Below, in pieces: positions 8,955 through 18,489 of a stretch of 64,000 nucleotides of DNA; positions within the stretch are counted from its first letter, which is position 1; each line of letters begins with the position of its first letter. The DNA comes from UBA2040 sp041674745 (GTDB lineage Bacteria; Bacteroidota; Bacteroidia; Flavobacteriales_D; Crocinitomicaceae), in assembly GCA_041674745.1 (NCBI GenBank), contig JBAYVD010000001.1:62001-126000 (forward strand), read 5' to 3'. A program made the position numbers and the translations under genes. The notes beneath the pieces were generated by a model, which was not told the DNA's origin, did not search any database, and saw nothing but the letters and a program-made list of their open reading frames with translations.

Positions 8955-8962
8955 CAAAATTA
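8955..8962 (-). promoter_or_regulatory. Candidate Bacteroidota -7 box for purQ-purD
   Basis: On the minus strand this reads TAATTTTG, matching TAnnTTTG exactly, 26 bp before the purQ ATG. No good -33 TTTG is seen at the expected spacing, so support is partial. Confidence 0.35.
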
Positions 8963-8984
8963 GTCAATTTGGCGACGTTTTGGG

Positions 8985-9944
8985 CTATATCCAAAGGAAA
9001 AGTTTTCCAACACTGTAGGCTAGAATCAAATAGAGAAGTGCGCTACTCAGCCATTGGTAGGTCTTATTTTGCAAACCGAATGTTAAAAAGAAACTCAAGG
9101 GTACGAACAATAAGCTAAAACGTTCAATTTGACGAAAGAAAATAAAGTCCAATCCCCCCAAAATGATGCAGCAAATGGAAAAAATGAACAAGACGCGCAT
9201 GAGCTTTTTTGAACGAATAGAGGTTTTTTGACTTTGACGATTCAAAGCCAAAAGACTCAACAATACCGTGAAACTGAATAGCACGGCTGTTACCAAAAAA
9301 TCAATTTGTACTTTTTCAAAATTAGTGGAAGTGGCGATCAATTGCATGCTGATTTCTTGATTGAAATAGCGGTAAAATAAGTAAGCGTATATCAGCGGAA
9401 CAAAAAATCCTATAATGAGCAATAAAAATTCGCGCAAAATGACGGGACGCAAAACCAAAACCATGATTACTAAAAAGGGAAAAATCACCAAAAGTGCAGG
9501 GTGAAATGTCATGGCTAGTCCAGCAAAAAAACCAGCATTAAAGGTCGATTTCTTTCCGTCTTCGTTGGGTTGCAATTTGAAGATCTCGAAGAGGGTAAGA
9601 ATCATCAAAAAGTGAGAAATAGCCAATCCATCCACTTGGTAGAAACCATGATAAAAGCTGTAGTAGGCTACATAAACCAGGGCGGTGACATACGTATTTC
9701 GATCGATGAAACTGTTTCGGTTGAATAAATTAGTCAAGAAAATGGCATTAACTAAAACGATAACGGGTCCTAAAATCAAGGTCGACCACTTGGGAAATTG
9801 AAATTTATCACCCCAAAATCCTAGATTGGTGTAAATGGAATATTCGTAATAATTCGACCACAAGTTTAAAAAAACAAACAGAACGATGATGAGCGGCAAA
9901 AGCAGCAACACGATGGGGCGATTTCCAATAAACCATTTTAACAT
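8985..9944 (-). CDS. DUF6427 family integral membrane protein
   Basis: 319 residues, almost entirely hydrophobic, with about nine predicted membrane spans. The first is near residues 10-28, and others are visible around FFAGLAMTFHPALLVIFPF and LLLIIGFFVPLIYAYLFY. Its make-up matches the DUF6427 family found in Flavobacteriia. Function is unknown; no catalytic motif is visible. It is separated from purQ by only 55 bp, but that gap holds a candidate purQ promoter, so the two are probably separate units. Confidence 0.6.
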   Translation of the reverse strand: MLKWFIGNRPIVLLLLPLIIVLFVFLNLWSNYYEYSIYTNLGFWGDKFQFPKWSTLILGPVIVLVNAIFLTNLFNRNSFIDRNTYVTALVYVAYYSFYHGFYQVDGLAISHFLMILTLFEIFKLQPNEDGKKSTFNAGFFAGLAMTFHPALLVIFPFLVIMVLVLRPVILREFLLLIIGFFVPLIYAYLFYRYFNQEISMQLIATSTNFEKVQIDFLVTAVLFSFTVLLSLLALNRQSQKTSIRSKKLMRVLFIFSICCIILGGLDFIFFRQIERFSLLFVPLSFFLTFGLQNKTYQWLSSALLYLILAYSVGKLFLWI

Positions 9945-10019
9945 CCTTGCGAAGATAAATAAAAATCAAACGACCACATGGAATGCCTGAAAAGAACTCG
10001 TTTTTGATTAGTTTTGCAT

Positions 10020-10337
10020 ATGATTTTATACAACGTAACGGTAAGTATCGACCCAGCGGTGAGTGACGAGTGGGTGGCGTATATGCGCGAAAAACACATC
10101 CCAGAAGTACTGGAAACAGGGTGTTTTTTAGAAGCAAGATTGTGTCGTGTGAACGGCGAAGAAGAAGGCGGAAAAACCTACGCGACTACCTATTTGTGCG
10201 CAAGTCAAGAACTATTTGATCATTATGAGCAACACCATGCAGGCGAATTGAGAAAAGAATTCAATGCAAAATGGGCTGGAAAACACGCTTCGTTTCGTAC
10301 TTTTTTAGACCTTGTGGAAGAATTTAAAGCGAAATGA
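10020..10337 (+). CDS. DUF4286 family small protein
   Basis: 106 codons including stop from the ATG at 10020; the in-frame TTG two codons upstream is not needed. The N-terminus MILYNVTVSIDPAVSDEWV and the FLEARLCRV and TYATTYLC segments match DUF4286, a ferredoxin-like (dimeric alpha/beta barrel-like) family common in Bacteroidota. The biochemical role is unknown. It overlaps rsmA by 4 bp, so the two are translated together. A perfect TAGTTTTG box at 10009-10016 lies so close that, if used, the transcript would be nearly leaderless. Confidence 0.75.
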   Translation: MILYNVTVSIDPAVSDEWVAYMREKHIPEVLETGCFLEARLCRVNGEEEGGKTYATTYLCASQELFDHYEQHHAGELRKEFNAKWAGKHASFRTFLDLVEEFKAK

Positions 10338-11197
10338 GTTCAAAAAAAGAAAGTTTCCGAGGAGTAAATCAAGGCGGCAAACCAGATAGTGGAGCGGTAA
10401 AAGCAAAAAAACACTTAGGTCAACACTTCCTAACCGACAAAAATATGTGTCGGAAAATTGCCAATACGTACCAATCGCATTTTGATTGCAAACGCGTTTT
10501 GGAAGTCGGACCAGGAATGGGCGCGATTACCGAATACATTCTTGAAAAGAAGGATTTGGACGTAAAAGTGATGGAAATCGATTGGGATTCTGTTGCGTAT
10601 TTGAAAGCCAATTACCCGCAACTACAAGGCCGAGTGATCGAAGCCGACTTTTTGAAGAGCAACTTGAACGATATTTTTGACGGTGAACAGTTCGCGGTTG
10701 TCGGCAATTTCCCATACAACATTTCTTCGCAAATTGTTTTCAAATGCATCGAATACAGAGACTTGGTGCCTGAAATTATGGGTATGTTTCAAAAAGAAAT
10801 GGCTATGCGGATTGCTGAAAAACCAGGATCGAAAGTGTATGGTATCATTTCTGTTTTGACCCAAGCTTTTTACGACATCGAATATTGTTTCACGGTGGAT
10901 GCTCAATTGTTCAACCCGCCCCCAAAAGTTCAATCTGGTGTGATTCGTTGCACTCGAAATTCGCGTGAAAAATTGCCATGTAATGAAAAATTATTCATTC
11001 AAGTGGTGAAAATGGGTTTCAACCAACGACGTAAAACTTTGCGAAATTCCTTGAAAGGCATGTTGAAAGGAAACGTAATGGAACAACCTGTTTTTACGCT
11101 TAGACCAGAAGTTTTATCCGTTGAAGATTTTATTGAATTGACGAATATTATTGATGCGTTGGAGGACGCTCCTCAGAAAGAGGAAATAGTGGAGTAA
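10334..11197 (+). CDS. rsmA: 16S rRNA (adenine(1518)-N(6)/adenine(1519)-N(6))-dimethyltransferase
   Basis: 287 residues, slightly long because of a basic N-terminal extension (about 25 residues) before AKKHLGQHFLTD. The enzyme (KsgA) dimethylates two adenines in the 3' hairpin of 16S rRNA during 30S assembly. The SAM site VGPGMGAITEYIL and catalytic motif NFPYNIS (the NLPY-type motif with Phe) are clear, followed by NPPPKVQSGVIR and FNQRRKTLRNSL. It starts inside the stop of the DUF4286 gene. A hairpin with a T-tract lies 80 nt after the stop. Confidence 0.95.
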   Translation: MSSKKESFRGVNQGGKPDSGAVKAKKHLGQHFLTDKNMCRKIANTYQSHFDCKRVLEVGPGMGAITEYILEKKDLDVKVMEIDWDSVAYLKANYPQLQGRVIEADFLKSNLNDIFDGEQFAVVGNFPYNISSQIVFKCIEYRDLVPEIMGMFQKEMAMRIAEKPGSKVYGIISVLTQAFYDIEYCFTVDAQLFNPPPKVQSGVIRCTRNSREKLPCNEKLFIQVVKMGFNQRRKTLRNSLKGMLKGNVMEQPVFTLRPEVLSVEDFIELTNIIDALEDAPQKEEIVE

Positions 11198-11583
11198 AAA
11201 CCTAAAATCGTCACGGATGGTTCATTTTGAGCTAAAGCCGAATAGGACTTTTCTCAATCAAATAAACAAATGCGTTCGAGACTCTTCCGTCTCTTTTTTA
11301 ATCGGCGCAGCAACTTTTTTCCGCTTAGGAAAAAGTAAACCTACCATTTTGTTGAATAATGTAATCATATATCGTCAGAAAGTGATTCGTAGAGACCGAT
11401 CTCCGAAATCCTTTCAGAGCACAAAAGTACTGCAAGTCAGATGACTAAACCAAAAGTAAATTGTTAATAGAGCTTAAAATTTTAGTAGGCTTATTCGTGA
11501 AAAATCCGTTGAAGATTGAATTAAATTGACGAATTGGATTGCGGGATTTGAGGACAAAAATTTGGTCAAAGAGGAAAAGAAAA
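11198..11583. other. Intergenic region between convergent rsmA and a glycosyltransferase gene
   Basis: 386 bp without a convincing gene. The only recognisable element is the short T-tailed hairpin at 11278-11299. A 75-codon open frame at 11217-11444 has no family resemblance and a non-typical composition. No tRNA or palindromic operator is seen. Confidence 0.6.
11278..11299 (+). terminator. Probable intrinsic terminator downstream of rsmA
   Basis: GAGAC-TCTTCC-GTCTC forms a 5-bp stem followed by six T residues (11294-11299), 80 nt after the rsmA stop and on its strand. The stem is short, hence moderate confidence. Confidence 0.5.
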
Positions 11584-12672
11584 TCAACCTTTCCCAAAAA
11601 TCTTCTTCAAATTCAAATCACCGTATTTTTCCTTTAGAATCGTCGTGCGGTTTTGCCATTCCGTTTCTGAAAGCGGCGTGGACAATAATTTGGGAATTAA
11701 ATCAATGGTTTCTTGTACGGAATTAATCACGTGGAATCCGTCGCTGATGCCACTGCCGCTGGTCATTTCGGGCGAACATACCAAATGACCTGAACTGGTC
11801 AATGCGGCCAGAAATTTTAGTTTCACGCCCGTAGGTTGATCTGTCCACAAAAGGTGCACGCCCGCTTCTGCAATCAGTTGATTCATTTCTTCGTTCGACG
11901 GATTGGCAATCAATTGTCCCCCTTTTTTTGTGACGATTTCTTTTAATGTATCGGAAGGTTCTTTCCCCGCAAAACGAAAGTCGATGTTGGGCAAGCCGGG
12001 CAAAATGTTTTCGGCAATCCAAATGCAAGCATCTCGGTTGTCTTCAATGGACAAATTTCCGTGAAACAGCACATACGGTTTCGTGGTTTGAAAGGAAGTT
12101 TCTTTGTACACAAACGGCGGAAACAAATGCGAATTGGGATGCAGTTTTTGAAAATACGGCAATTCACTTTCAGCCGCCACCAACAAACCTTTGGCTTTTT
12201 TAAGGATGGGTTCGTACCAGGCCAATTTTTTCGCTTCCGAATAGAAAAAGAGTCGATTGAATCCTTTGGCTGACTTGGCGAAATCGGCGTAATAATTTTG
12301 TTCTATGTTGTGCGCGCGCACCCAGAATTTGCCCGGTTGCAAATCCAAATAAAACGCGCAATGAATCCCTTCCAACAAAACTTCATCGGTAGTAGTGGCA
12401 AGGATTTTGGAAATTTCGTCGTTGATACGTGTTTTTACAATAAATGGTTTTTTGGAGAACCAATGTCGCAACGTTTTGGGGCGAGGATAGTAGTGAACTT
12501 CGGCCATTTTTTCCAACTCGTTGGCTCTTGGACGACCGTATTCAAAACAGTGCAAAATCACTTTCCAACCATTTTCGTGCAACCACTTTATACGGTTGTG
12601 TACGTCGATGATGCCGCCATAATTTGCTGGAAAAGGAATATCAAAACTGACGATATGGATGCGTTTACTCAT
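11584..12672 (-). CDS. GT-B fold (GT4-like) glycosyltransferase
   Basis: 362 residues from the ATG at 12672, where the sequence begins MSKRIHIVSFDIPFPANYGG, typical of GT-B enzymes with a glycine-rich nucleotide loop. Upstream in-frame codons overlap the neighbouring gene and look like read-through, so they are excluded. Other features are an acceptor-domain RAHNIEQNYY and a C-terminal donor domain with VLFHGNLSIEDNRDA and GVKLKFLAALTSSGHLVCS, the region that binds the sugar nucleotide. It overlaps the preceding glycosyltransferase by 4 bp, so both likely work on the same surface glycan. Sugar specificity cannot be read from the sequence. Confidence 0.75.
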   Translation of the reverse strand: MSKRIHIVSFDIPFPANYGGIIDVHNRIKWLHENGWKVILHCFEYGRPRANELEKMAEVHYYPRPKTLRHWFSKKPFIVKTRINDEISKILATTTDEVLLEGIHCAFYLDLQPGKFWVRAHNIEQNYYADFAKSAKGFNRLFFYSEAKKLAWYEPILKKAKGLLVAAESELPYFQKLHPNSHLFPPFVYKETSFQTTKPYVLFHGNLSIEDNRDACIWIAENILPGLPNIDFRFAGKEPSDTLKEIVTKKGGQLIANPSNEEMNQLIAEAGVHLLWTDQPTGVKLKFLAALTSSGHLVCSPEMTSGSGISDGFHVINSVQETIDLIPKLLSTPLSETEWQNRTTILKEKYGDLNLKKIFGKG

Positions 12673-13793
12673 CGGTTCAAATAGATTTTTTCCAATACTT
12701 TGCATTCGTTTTCCCAATTCAACGTTTCGGCTGTTTTCAAGCAATTTTGAGCATAAAATGCCAATTTTTCTTCGTTTTCGAGCATTTTTTGCAGTTTTTC
12801 CGCTAAAACGATCGGAGTTAGGTCTTCGATTATTTCGCCAACTTGATGGTCCAAAACAATGCGTTGCACTTCTTTGATGTTGGTGGCCAAAATAGGCGTT
12901 CCAGCGTGAATGTAATCAAAAACTTTATTGGGTAACGAGTTTTGGTAATTGATGTTGTTGCCTTTGTCGAGCGAAAGTCCAATGTGGGCCAAACGGGTAA
13001 ATTGCATCATTTCCAAATACGGTTTCTTGCCGAAGAAAAGTACTTTTTCTTGTAAATTGTTTTGTTGCACGTACTGTTCCAAATCACCAATGATATCGCC
13101 ACTTCCAATAAAAACTAATACGGCCTTTTCAATGAATTTCATTGCTTCCACCGCTTCTTCCGCGCCGCGATCCACATTGATGCCAGCGCCTTGCATGAGG
13201 ATGATTTTTTTATCGGCAGAAATACCATAATCGGTCGATGCGACCAATTTCAACACGCCTAATTTGGGCGAAACGTTTCGAACGACGTGCAATTTTTTGT
13301 GGTATTTGGCTTCGTACAAATCCGCAATGGATTGATTTACCGTATAGATTTTGTTCAGTTTTGGAAAAATAGAGGCTTCAATTTGCTCCCAGAATTTTTG
13401 CACTTTGGGTCGCGCCACCAATTCAGGAACGCCTGTATAATATTCGTGTGAATCGTAGACAATTTCGCAATTTCGTTTGAATTTCTTCGCCCAATTCGCG
13501 GCAAAAAGGGTATCCAAATCGTTGGCTAAAATCAAATCACATTTGTGAAACAACAAGTAAAAAAACAAACGAAGATTCAAAGACGCATAAAACAACGGTC
13601 CTTTGGTAAAAGGCAATTTGAATCGTTTGGAAACATACGGTCGACCCACGATGGCTTGACTATTGGCCAATTTTCGCCCCAACAAAGTAACCTCAAACGC
13701 ATTTTCATGCAGGAAAAGACAAACTTTGTGTACGCGTTGATCCGTAAAAAGATCATTGGAAACCAGTACGATTATCTTTTGCTTGGGAGTCAT
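12669..13793 (-). CDS. GT4 family glycosyltransferase
   Basis: 374 residues. The N-terminal Rossmann half has IVLVSNDLFTDQRVHKVC and ILANDLDTL. A linker with YDSHEYYTGVPEL follows, then the C-terminal half with GAGINVDRGAEEAVEAM, VFIGSGDI and KVFDYIHAGTPILATN, a glycosyltransferase group 1 donor-binding region. Cytoplasmic face of the membrane, likely envelope polysaccharide or glycoprotein synthesis. It is translationally coupled to the second glycosyltransferase (4-bp overlap) and lies 21 bp downstream of mfd, so it may be co-transcribed with it. Confidence 0.85.
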   Translation of the reverse strand: MTPKQKIIVLVSNDLFTDQRVHKVCLFLHENAFEVTLLGRKLANSQAIVGRPYVSKRFKLPFTKGPLFYASLNLRLFFYLLFHKCDLILANDLDTLFAANWAKKFKRNCEIVYDSHEYYTGVPELVARPKVQKFWEQIEASIFPKLNKIYTVNQSIADLYEAKYHKKLHVVRNVSPKLGVLKLVASTDYGISADKKIILMQGAGINVDRGAEEAVEAMKFIEKAVLVFIGSGDIIGDLEQYVQQNNLQEKVLFFGKKPYLEMMQFTRLAHIGLSLDKGNNINYQNSLPNKVFDYIHAGTPILATNIKEVQRIVLDHQVGEIIEDLTPIVLAEKLQKMLENEEKLAFYAQNCLKTAETLNWENECKVLEKIYLNR

Positions 13794-13814
13794 GATTCAA
13801 AGTTAATCAAATAA

Positions 13815-16800
13815 TTACGCTTCTTCTGCCACCGTCACCGACGCGAACAACTCATACGCTTTGTTCAAACCTTTCACATCGTTGAAAACCATGCGCAGAC
13901 GATCGTTTTTCTCGGAAAGGGAGCATGGCAATTGTCCGGTTTGGATGCGTTTCAGCAAGACTTGGAAAATGGCTGATTCATAGAATTTGGACTGTGGATC
14001 CGCAATCATGAAACCAACCATTTTGCCGCCTTTGATGACCAATTTCTCAACACCCAAATCTTGCGCCAACCAACGGAGTTGGAACGATTGTATCAATTCG
14101 CTTACTTCATGAGGCAAAGGACCGAAACGATCGATTAATTCTTCAGAGAATTTTTTCAATTCGGCATCGGTATTCAAATTGTCCATGGCTTGGTACAAGG
14201 CCAAACGTTCGTTGACGTCGTTCACGTAATCATCTGGAATGCGGACTTCCAAGTCGGTTTCCAAGATGCAATCACGAACAAAAGTAGCCGGACCTTCGCC
14301 TTTTTTGGAAAACAGGTCTTTGAACTCTTGTTCTTTCAATTCATCGACCGCTTCGTTCAAGATTTTCTGGTACATTTCAAAACCGATTTCGGAAATGAAA
14401 CCGCTTTGTTCGCCACCGAGCATATTTCCGGCTCCGCGAATGTCCAAATCTTTCATCGCAATGTTGAAACCAGCGCCCAAATCGGAGAATTGAACCAAGG
14501 CTTCCAAACGTTTGCGCGCTTCTGTAGTAAGCACGGAGAATTTAGGCGCAATCAAATAACAAAAAGCTTTTTTATTGGAACGTCCGACACGACCGCGCAA
14601 TTGGTGCAAATCGCTCAAACCAAAGTTCTGCGCATTGTTGATGATAATCGTGTTGGCATTGGATATATCGATACCACTTTCAATAATGGTCGTAGCAATC
14701 AACACATCGTATTCGTGGTTGATGAAATCGAACATGATTTTCTCCAATTTTTCTCCATCCATTTGTCCGTGACCAATGCCAATGCGGATGCCAGGACACA
14801 AGCGACTAATCATTCCAGCCACTTCTTTGATATTTTCAAGGCGGTTGTGCACGAAGAAAACTTGGCCTCCACGACTGGTTTCATAAGCAATCGCATCGCG
14901 AATTTGTTCTTCGTTGAAGGAAATAATCTCCGTCAAAACCGGTTGTCGATTGGGCGGTGGCGTGTTGATGATACTCAAATCGCGTGCGCCCATCAAAGAA
15001 AACTGCAAGGTTCGAGGAATCGGTGTTGCGGTCAAGGTCAAGGTATCAACGGTAGCGCGCAATGTTTTCAATTTGTCTTTTACTGACACGCCGAATTTTT
15101 GTTCTTCGTCGATGATCATCAAGCCCAAATCTTTGAATTTCACACGACTGCCAACGATGGCGTGCGTTCCGATCAAAATATCGATTTTTCCGTCTTTCAA
15201 ATCTTGCAACGTTTCTGTCACTTTTTTGGCGGATTTAAAACGGTTGATGTAATCCACCCGGCACGGAAAATCCGCTAATCTTTCTTTAAAACTGCGATAA
15301 TGTTGCATGGAAAGAATGGTGGTTGGCACCAAAATCGCTACTTGTTTGCTATCGGCCACGGCTTTAAAAGCAGCGCGAATGGCCACTTCCGTTTTACCAA
15401 AACCAACGTCTCCACACACCAAGCGGTCCATGGGCATTTTGGATTCCATGTCTTCTTTGATGGCTTGTGTAGCTTTGAATTGGTCGGGCGTATCTTCGTA
15501 CATGAATGAAACTTCCAATTCATTTTGCAAGTAACTATCTGGCGAAAAAGCAAAACCTTCTTGGGCTTTTCGTTTGGCGTACAATTGAATCAAATCGAAA
15601 GCCAATTCCTTGATTTTCTTTTTGGTTTTATTTTTTAGGGTATTCCAAGCTTGCGTACCGAGTTTGTTCATTTTCGGTGCAATGCCGTCTTTTCCTGTAA
15701 ATTTTGAAATCCGATGCAAGGAGTGAATTCCCACATACAACACATCGCCGTCTTTGTAGATCAGGCGAATCGCTTCTTGTGGTTTACCATTTACGTCAAT
15801 CGTTTGCAAACCCGAAAATTGGCCAACACCATGGTCGATGTGTGTAATGTAATCGCCTTTCTGCAAGTTGTACAGGTCTTTCAACAACAAGGCTTGCTTG
15901 TTTTGGCGGAAACCTTCTTTCAATTGAAAGCGGTGGTACCGTTCAAAAATTTGGTGATCGGTGTACAGTGTCAATTTCAATTCGGCAGAAATGAAACCTT
16001 CGTGCAAGGCAACCGGAATGGGCGAAAAATCAACTTCACCGCCAATATCCTCCATGATTTGAATCAGGCGCTCGATTTGTTTCGGTTGATTGGAAAAAAT
16101 GACATTTTCAAAGTGCTGCGCAGTTTTTTCCATCAAATTCTCCCGGAGCAATTCAAATCGTTTGTTGAAACTCGGTTGCGGTTGAAAATTGAATTGAAAC
16201 GTCTTTTCTGCTTTGAAATGATAATCAGGCCCCCATTCTAGGGTAGAGAAATCGGCTATTTCTTTGGAAAATTCCTTCCCGGAATAAAACAAAATATCGG
16301 GTTTCGTTCGACGGGTATCTTCGCCGAAATTTTTGAAGACATCCTGCGCTTTTTCAAAGGCTTTGTCGAGAACGGTTTCGGTTTGTTCATAGCTCGAAAG
16401 CCACAAATTCGTTGATTTCCCGAGAAAAGCCAATAAACTTCCCGTTCCTTCACTCGTTAAAAATTCGTCTTGAATGTTGGGTACGATGTTGAAATGTTGG
16501 TGGGTTTTCACCGACAATTGGTCGACAGGATCGAAAACACGAATGGTTTCTACTTCATCCCCAAAAAATTCAATTCGGAAAGGCAAATCATTGGCGTAAG
16601 AGAAAATATCGACAATTCCGCCACGAATGGCAAATTGGCCAGGCTCGTAGACATATTCCACCCGATCGAAATGATATTCCAACAGCAATTCGTTCATGAA
16701 TTCGATGGAGTAGGTTTTCCCCACTTCCACCCGCATCGTGTTTTTCACCAATTTTTGTTGGGTGGGAACTTTTTCAAAAAGCGATTCAGGATACGCTACC

Positions 16801-17162
16801 AACCACACATTTTTTTGGTGGTTCAAGGCTTCCAAAACCTCCGCGCGTGCCACCACATTGGCATTGTCGGTTTCTTCGACGTCGTAGGGAACCCGATAAG
16901 AAGCGGGATAGAAAAAGATATTTTTTTGATCGGGATGAAGATGTTCTAAATCGTTGAGAAAGTAGGCCGCTTCTTCCTTGTCGTGCAGCAAAAACAAATG
17001 ATGACCGGGAACTTGACTCGCCAAAGCAGAAGCGCAAAATGCTCTAGATGATCCGATTATTCCTTTCCAGTGCACGCGAGCGCCTGCAAATTGCAATGCA
17101 TTCGCTGTTTCGTCTATTTGATTTAATTCCTTAAATCGTTTAATCAAATCCTTTTGTTCCAT
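13815..17162 (-). CDS. mfd: Transcription-repair coupling factor
   Basis: 1115 residues, the normal Mfd length. Mfd removes stalled RNA polymerase at lesions and recruits UvrA. Seen in order: a UvrB-like N-terminal module (about 1-340, with YPASYRVPYDVEETDN), the RNA-polymerase-interacting CarD-like domain (GDYITHIDHGVGQFSGL, about 445-500), RecG-type helicase domains with Walker A GDVGFGKTEVAIRA, the box DEEQKFGV, TLTATPIPRTLQFSL, and the translocation motif region QLRGRVGRSNKKAFCYL, then the C-terminal TRCF domain (about 940-1060). The start MEQKDLIKRF is the first in-frame ATG. No frameshift seen. Confidence 0.97.
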   Translation of the reverse strand: MEQKDLIKRFKELNQIDETANALQFAGARVHWKGIIGSSRAFCASALASQVPGHHLFLLHDKEEAAYFLNDLEHLHPDQKNIFFYPASYRVPYDVEETDNANVVARAEVLEALNHQKNVWLVAYPESLFEKVPTQQKLVKNTMRVEVGKTYSIEFMNELLLEYHFDRVEYVYEPGQFAIRGGIVDIFSYANDLPFRIEFFGDEVETIRVFDPVDQLSVKTHQHFNIVPNIQDEFLTSEGTGSLLAFLGKSTNLWLSSYEQTETVLDKAFEKAQDVFKNFGEDTRRTKPDILFYSGKEFSKEIADFSTLEWGPDYHFKAEKTFQFNFQPQPSFNKRFELLRENLMEKTAQHFENVIFSNQPKQIERLIQIMEDIGGEVDFSPIPVALHEGFISAELKLTLYTDHQIFERYHRFQLKEGFRQNKQALLLKDLYNLQKGDYITHIDHGVGQFSGLQTIDVNGKPQEAIRLIYKDGDVLYVGIHSLHRISKFTGKDGIAPKMNKLGTQAWNTLKNKTKKKIKELAFDLIQLYAKRKAQEGFAFSPDSYLQNELEVSFMYEDTPDQFKATQAIKEDMESKMPMDRLVCGDVGFGKTEVAIRAAFKAVADSKQVAILVPTTILSMQHYRSFKERLADFPCRVDYINRFKSAKKVTETLQDLKDGKIDILIGTHAIVGSRVKFKDLGLMIIDEEQKFGVSVKDKLKTLRATVDTLTLTATPIPRTLQFSLMGARDLSIINTPPPNRQPVLTEIISFNEEQIRDAIAYETSRGGQVFFVHNRLENIKEVAGMISRLCPGIRIGIGHGQMDGEKLEKIMFDFINHEYDVLIATTIIESGIDISNANTIIINNAQNFGLSDLHQLRGRVGRSNKKAFCYLIAPKFSVLTTEARKRLEALVQFSDLGAGFNIAMKDLDIRGAGNMLGGEQSGFISEIGFEMYQKILNEAVDELKEQEFKDLFSKKGEGPATFVRDCILETDLEVRIPDDYVNDVNERLALYQAMDNLNTDAELKKFSEELIDRFGPLPHEVSELIQSFQLRWLAQDLGVEKLVIKGGKMVGFMIADPQSKFYESAIFQVLLKRIQTGQLPCSLSEKNDRLRMVFNDVKGLNKAYELFASVTVAEEA

Positions 17163-17246
17163 GAAGGAATCAGCCTATTTTTAGAGGTGCAAAGATGCGA
17201 AAATATTCGTCGTGATGAAAGTTGATTCGTGCTGAAAAATATTTCT

Positions 17247-18179
17247 TCACGACTCCATTTGAAATGACAACCAACGAAACATTTCCTCAAAAGCAGTTTC
17301 TCTTGCCGCTTTCTTTGAAAGAAACAAATCGTGCATCCCGTTTTGAATTTCGATCAAGGTGACATTTTTGCCGAGCTTTGGACCGATTTTTTTCATGTGT
17401 TCAACATTTAAAACTATGTCAGCAGAGTGAGCCGCTTCTTTGAATTTTTTCATCTTTAACGAACGGTGCGAATGCAAAAGCAAAACAGGCACGGTAATTT
17501 TAGAATGGTTCAGATTTTGTTGAGCCTTGTAAATCGCCAAAACCCATTTGAACAACGTAGGAAAACCTTGGATGGGTTTCCAGTTCAAATTGAAATCCCA
17601 TTCACCCTGATAATCTTGGTGAATACTTTCTGGGTACGATGGGGGCAAACCATTGTTCAGTTTGCCATACGGAAGAATTTTAGCACCCAACCGAGCAACA
17701 TTCCACCCGATGAATTTTAACGGTTCCGACAAGTAAAAATCCAAAAACGGAGAATTCAGCACAACATTTTTCACCTTTTCTTTTTCCGTTCCATTGTTCA
17801 TGTACGCCGCCGCAATCAAACCGCCAGTGGAATGTCCCAACAGGGTAATTTCCGTTTTTTGTTCCCCGTAAATTTGGCTGAGCGCAATGGAAATTTCCTC
17901 AAAATATTCAGAAATATCTTGACAAAAATTAGGGTGTTGATGGGGCAGGATGGAACGCCCGTATTTGCGCAAATCCAAGGCATAGAAATCAAAACCCTGT
18001 GTCAGAAATTTCTCCGCTACGTGCGCTTGAAAAAAGTAATCGATAAATCCGTGCACATAAAGAACCGCCTTTTTTCGCGCCGAATTGGCGTTCGCAGAAA
18101 CAAGCGTCGCCGTAACCTTGCCTTCGTAATCGTCGGCAAGCTGTAGGGTTTGAAAATTAAAATCGGTTTCGATGTTCAT
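17247..18179 (-). CDS. Alpha/beta hydrolase (monoacylglycerol lipase-like)
   Basis: 310 residues from the ATG at 18179 (MNIETDFNF); a start at 18221 would add 14 residues of unconserved sequence. The serine hydrolase pattern is complete: oxyanion strand LYVHGFIDYF, nucleophile elbow LLGHSTGGLIAAAY, a late acidic residue after VPVLLLHSH and the terminal His in NGMHDLFLS. The arrangement resembles Hydrolase_4 (lysophospholipase/monoacylglycerol lipase) proteins. No signal peptide, so cytoplasmic. The substrate is inferred only from family likeness. Downstream of it lies mfd, 84 bp away. Confidence 0.8.
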   Translation of the reverse strand: MNIETDFNFQTLQLADDYEGKVTATLVSANANSARKKAVLYVHGFIDYFFQAHVAEKFLTQGFDFYALDLRKYGRSILPHQHPNFCQDISEYFEEISIALSQIYGEQKTEITLLGHSTGGLIAAAYMNNGTEKEKVKNVVLNSPFLDFYLSEPLKFIGWNVARLGAKILPYGKLNNGLPPSYPESIHQDYQGEWDFNLNWKPIQGFPTLFKWVLAIYKAQQNLNHSKITVPVLLLHSHRSLKMKKFKEAAHSADIVLNVEHMKKIGPKLGKNVTLIEIQNGMHDLFLSKKAARETAFEEMFRWLSFQMES

Positions 18180-18237
18180 GATATGAAGATACAGAAAAAT
18201 TCGATTGAAGAGATGGGACACTGATTTTGCGTTTGTG

Positions 18238-18364
18238 TTTCCTCCCTTGAGGGAGGATTAAGGTGGGTGTGCAGCGTCAAAAATTTTTCTATTCAACCGT
18301 TTTTGCAGCGAACATTTAGCATTTCCGATTACACCCACCCTGCCCTCTCCCTCAAGGGAGGAGA
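18238..18364. repeat. MITE-like 127-bp element with ~33-bp terminal inverted repeats
   Basis: Left arm 18238-18270 and right arm 18331-18364 are near-complementary: both contain CTCCCTTGAGGGAG followed inwards by a GGTGGGTGT segment. The middle 60 bp is AT-rich and non-coding. Each arm is itself partly palindromic (CTCCCTTGAGGGAG). Size, symmetry and non-coding centre fit a miniature inverted-repeat or REP-type element. The gap it sits in (18180-18489, 310 bp) holds nothing else recognisable. No second copy is in the window, so mobility is inferred. Confidence 0.7.
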
Positions 18365-18489
18365 AAAAAACCTCCTTTAAATCTGTCAATCCGTTCCAAC
18401 ATCATTCCCAAATGAACCTTTCCCCAACTTGTGAGTATTCCTTTCAAACACAAGAATCTGATGCATCGATTTTTTTAACTTTAAAAAAT

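Noticed and set aside
11217..11444. 75-codon plus-strand open frame in the rsmA downstream gap
   Set aside because: No start context, no family resemblance, and it contains the probable rsmA terminator.
14190..15086. 298-codon open frame on the plus strand
   Set aside because: Lies wholly antisense within mfd, whose motifs cover this stretch. The antisense product is rich in Phe, Gln and His as expected from reverse reading and matches no family.
15714..16241. 175-codon open frame on the plus strand
   Set aside because: Antisense to the CarD-like and UvrB-like part of mfd; no family resemblance.
18412..18489. Upstream start extending the DUF2723-like protein by 26 residues
   Set aside because: The ATG at 18490 begins a standard signal peptide; the extension would bury it.
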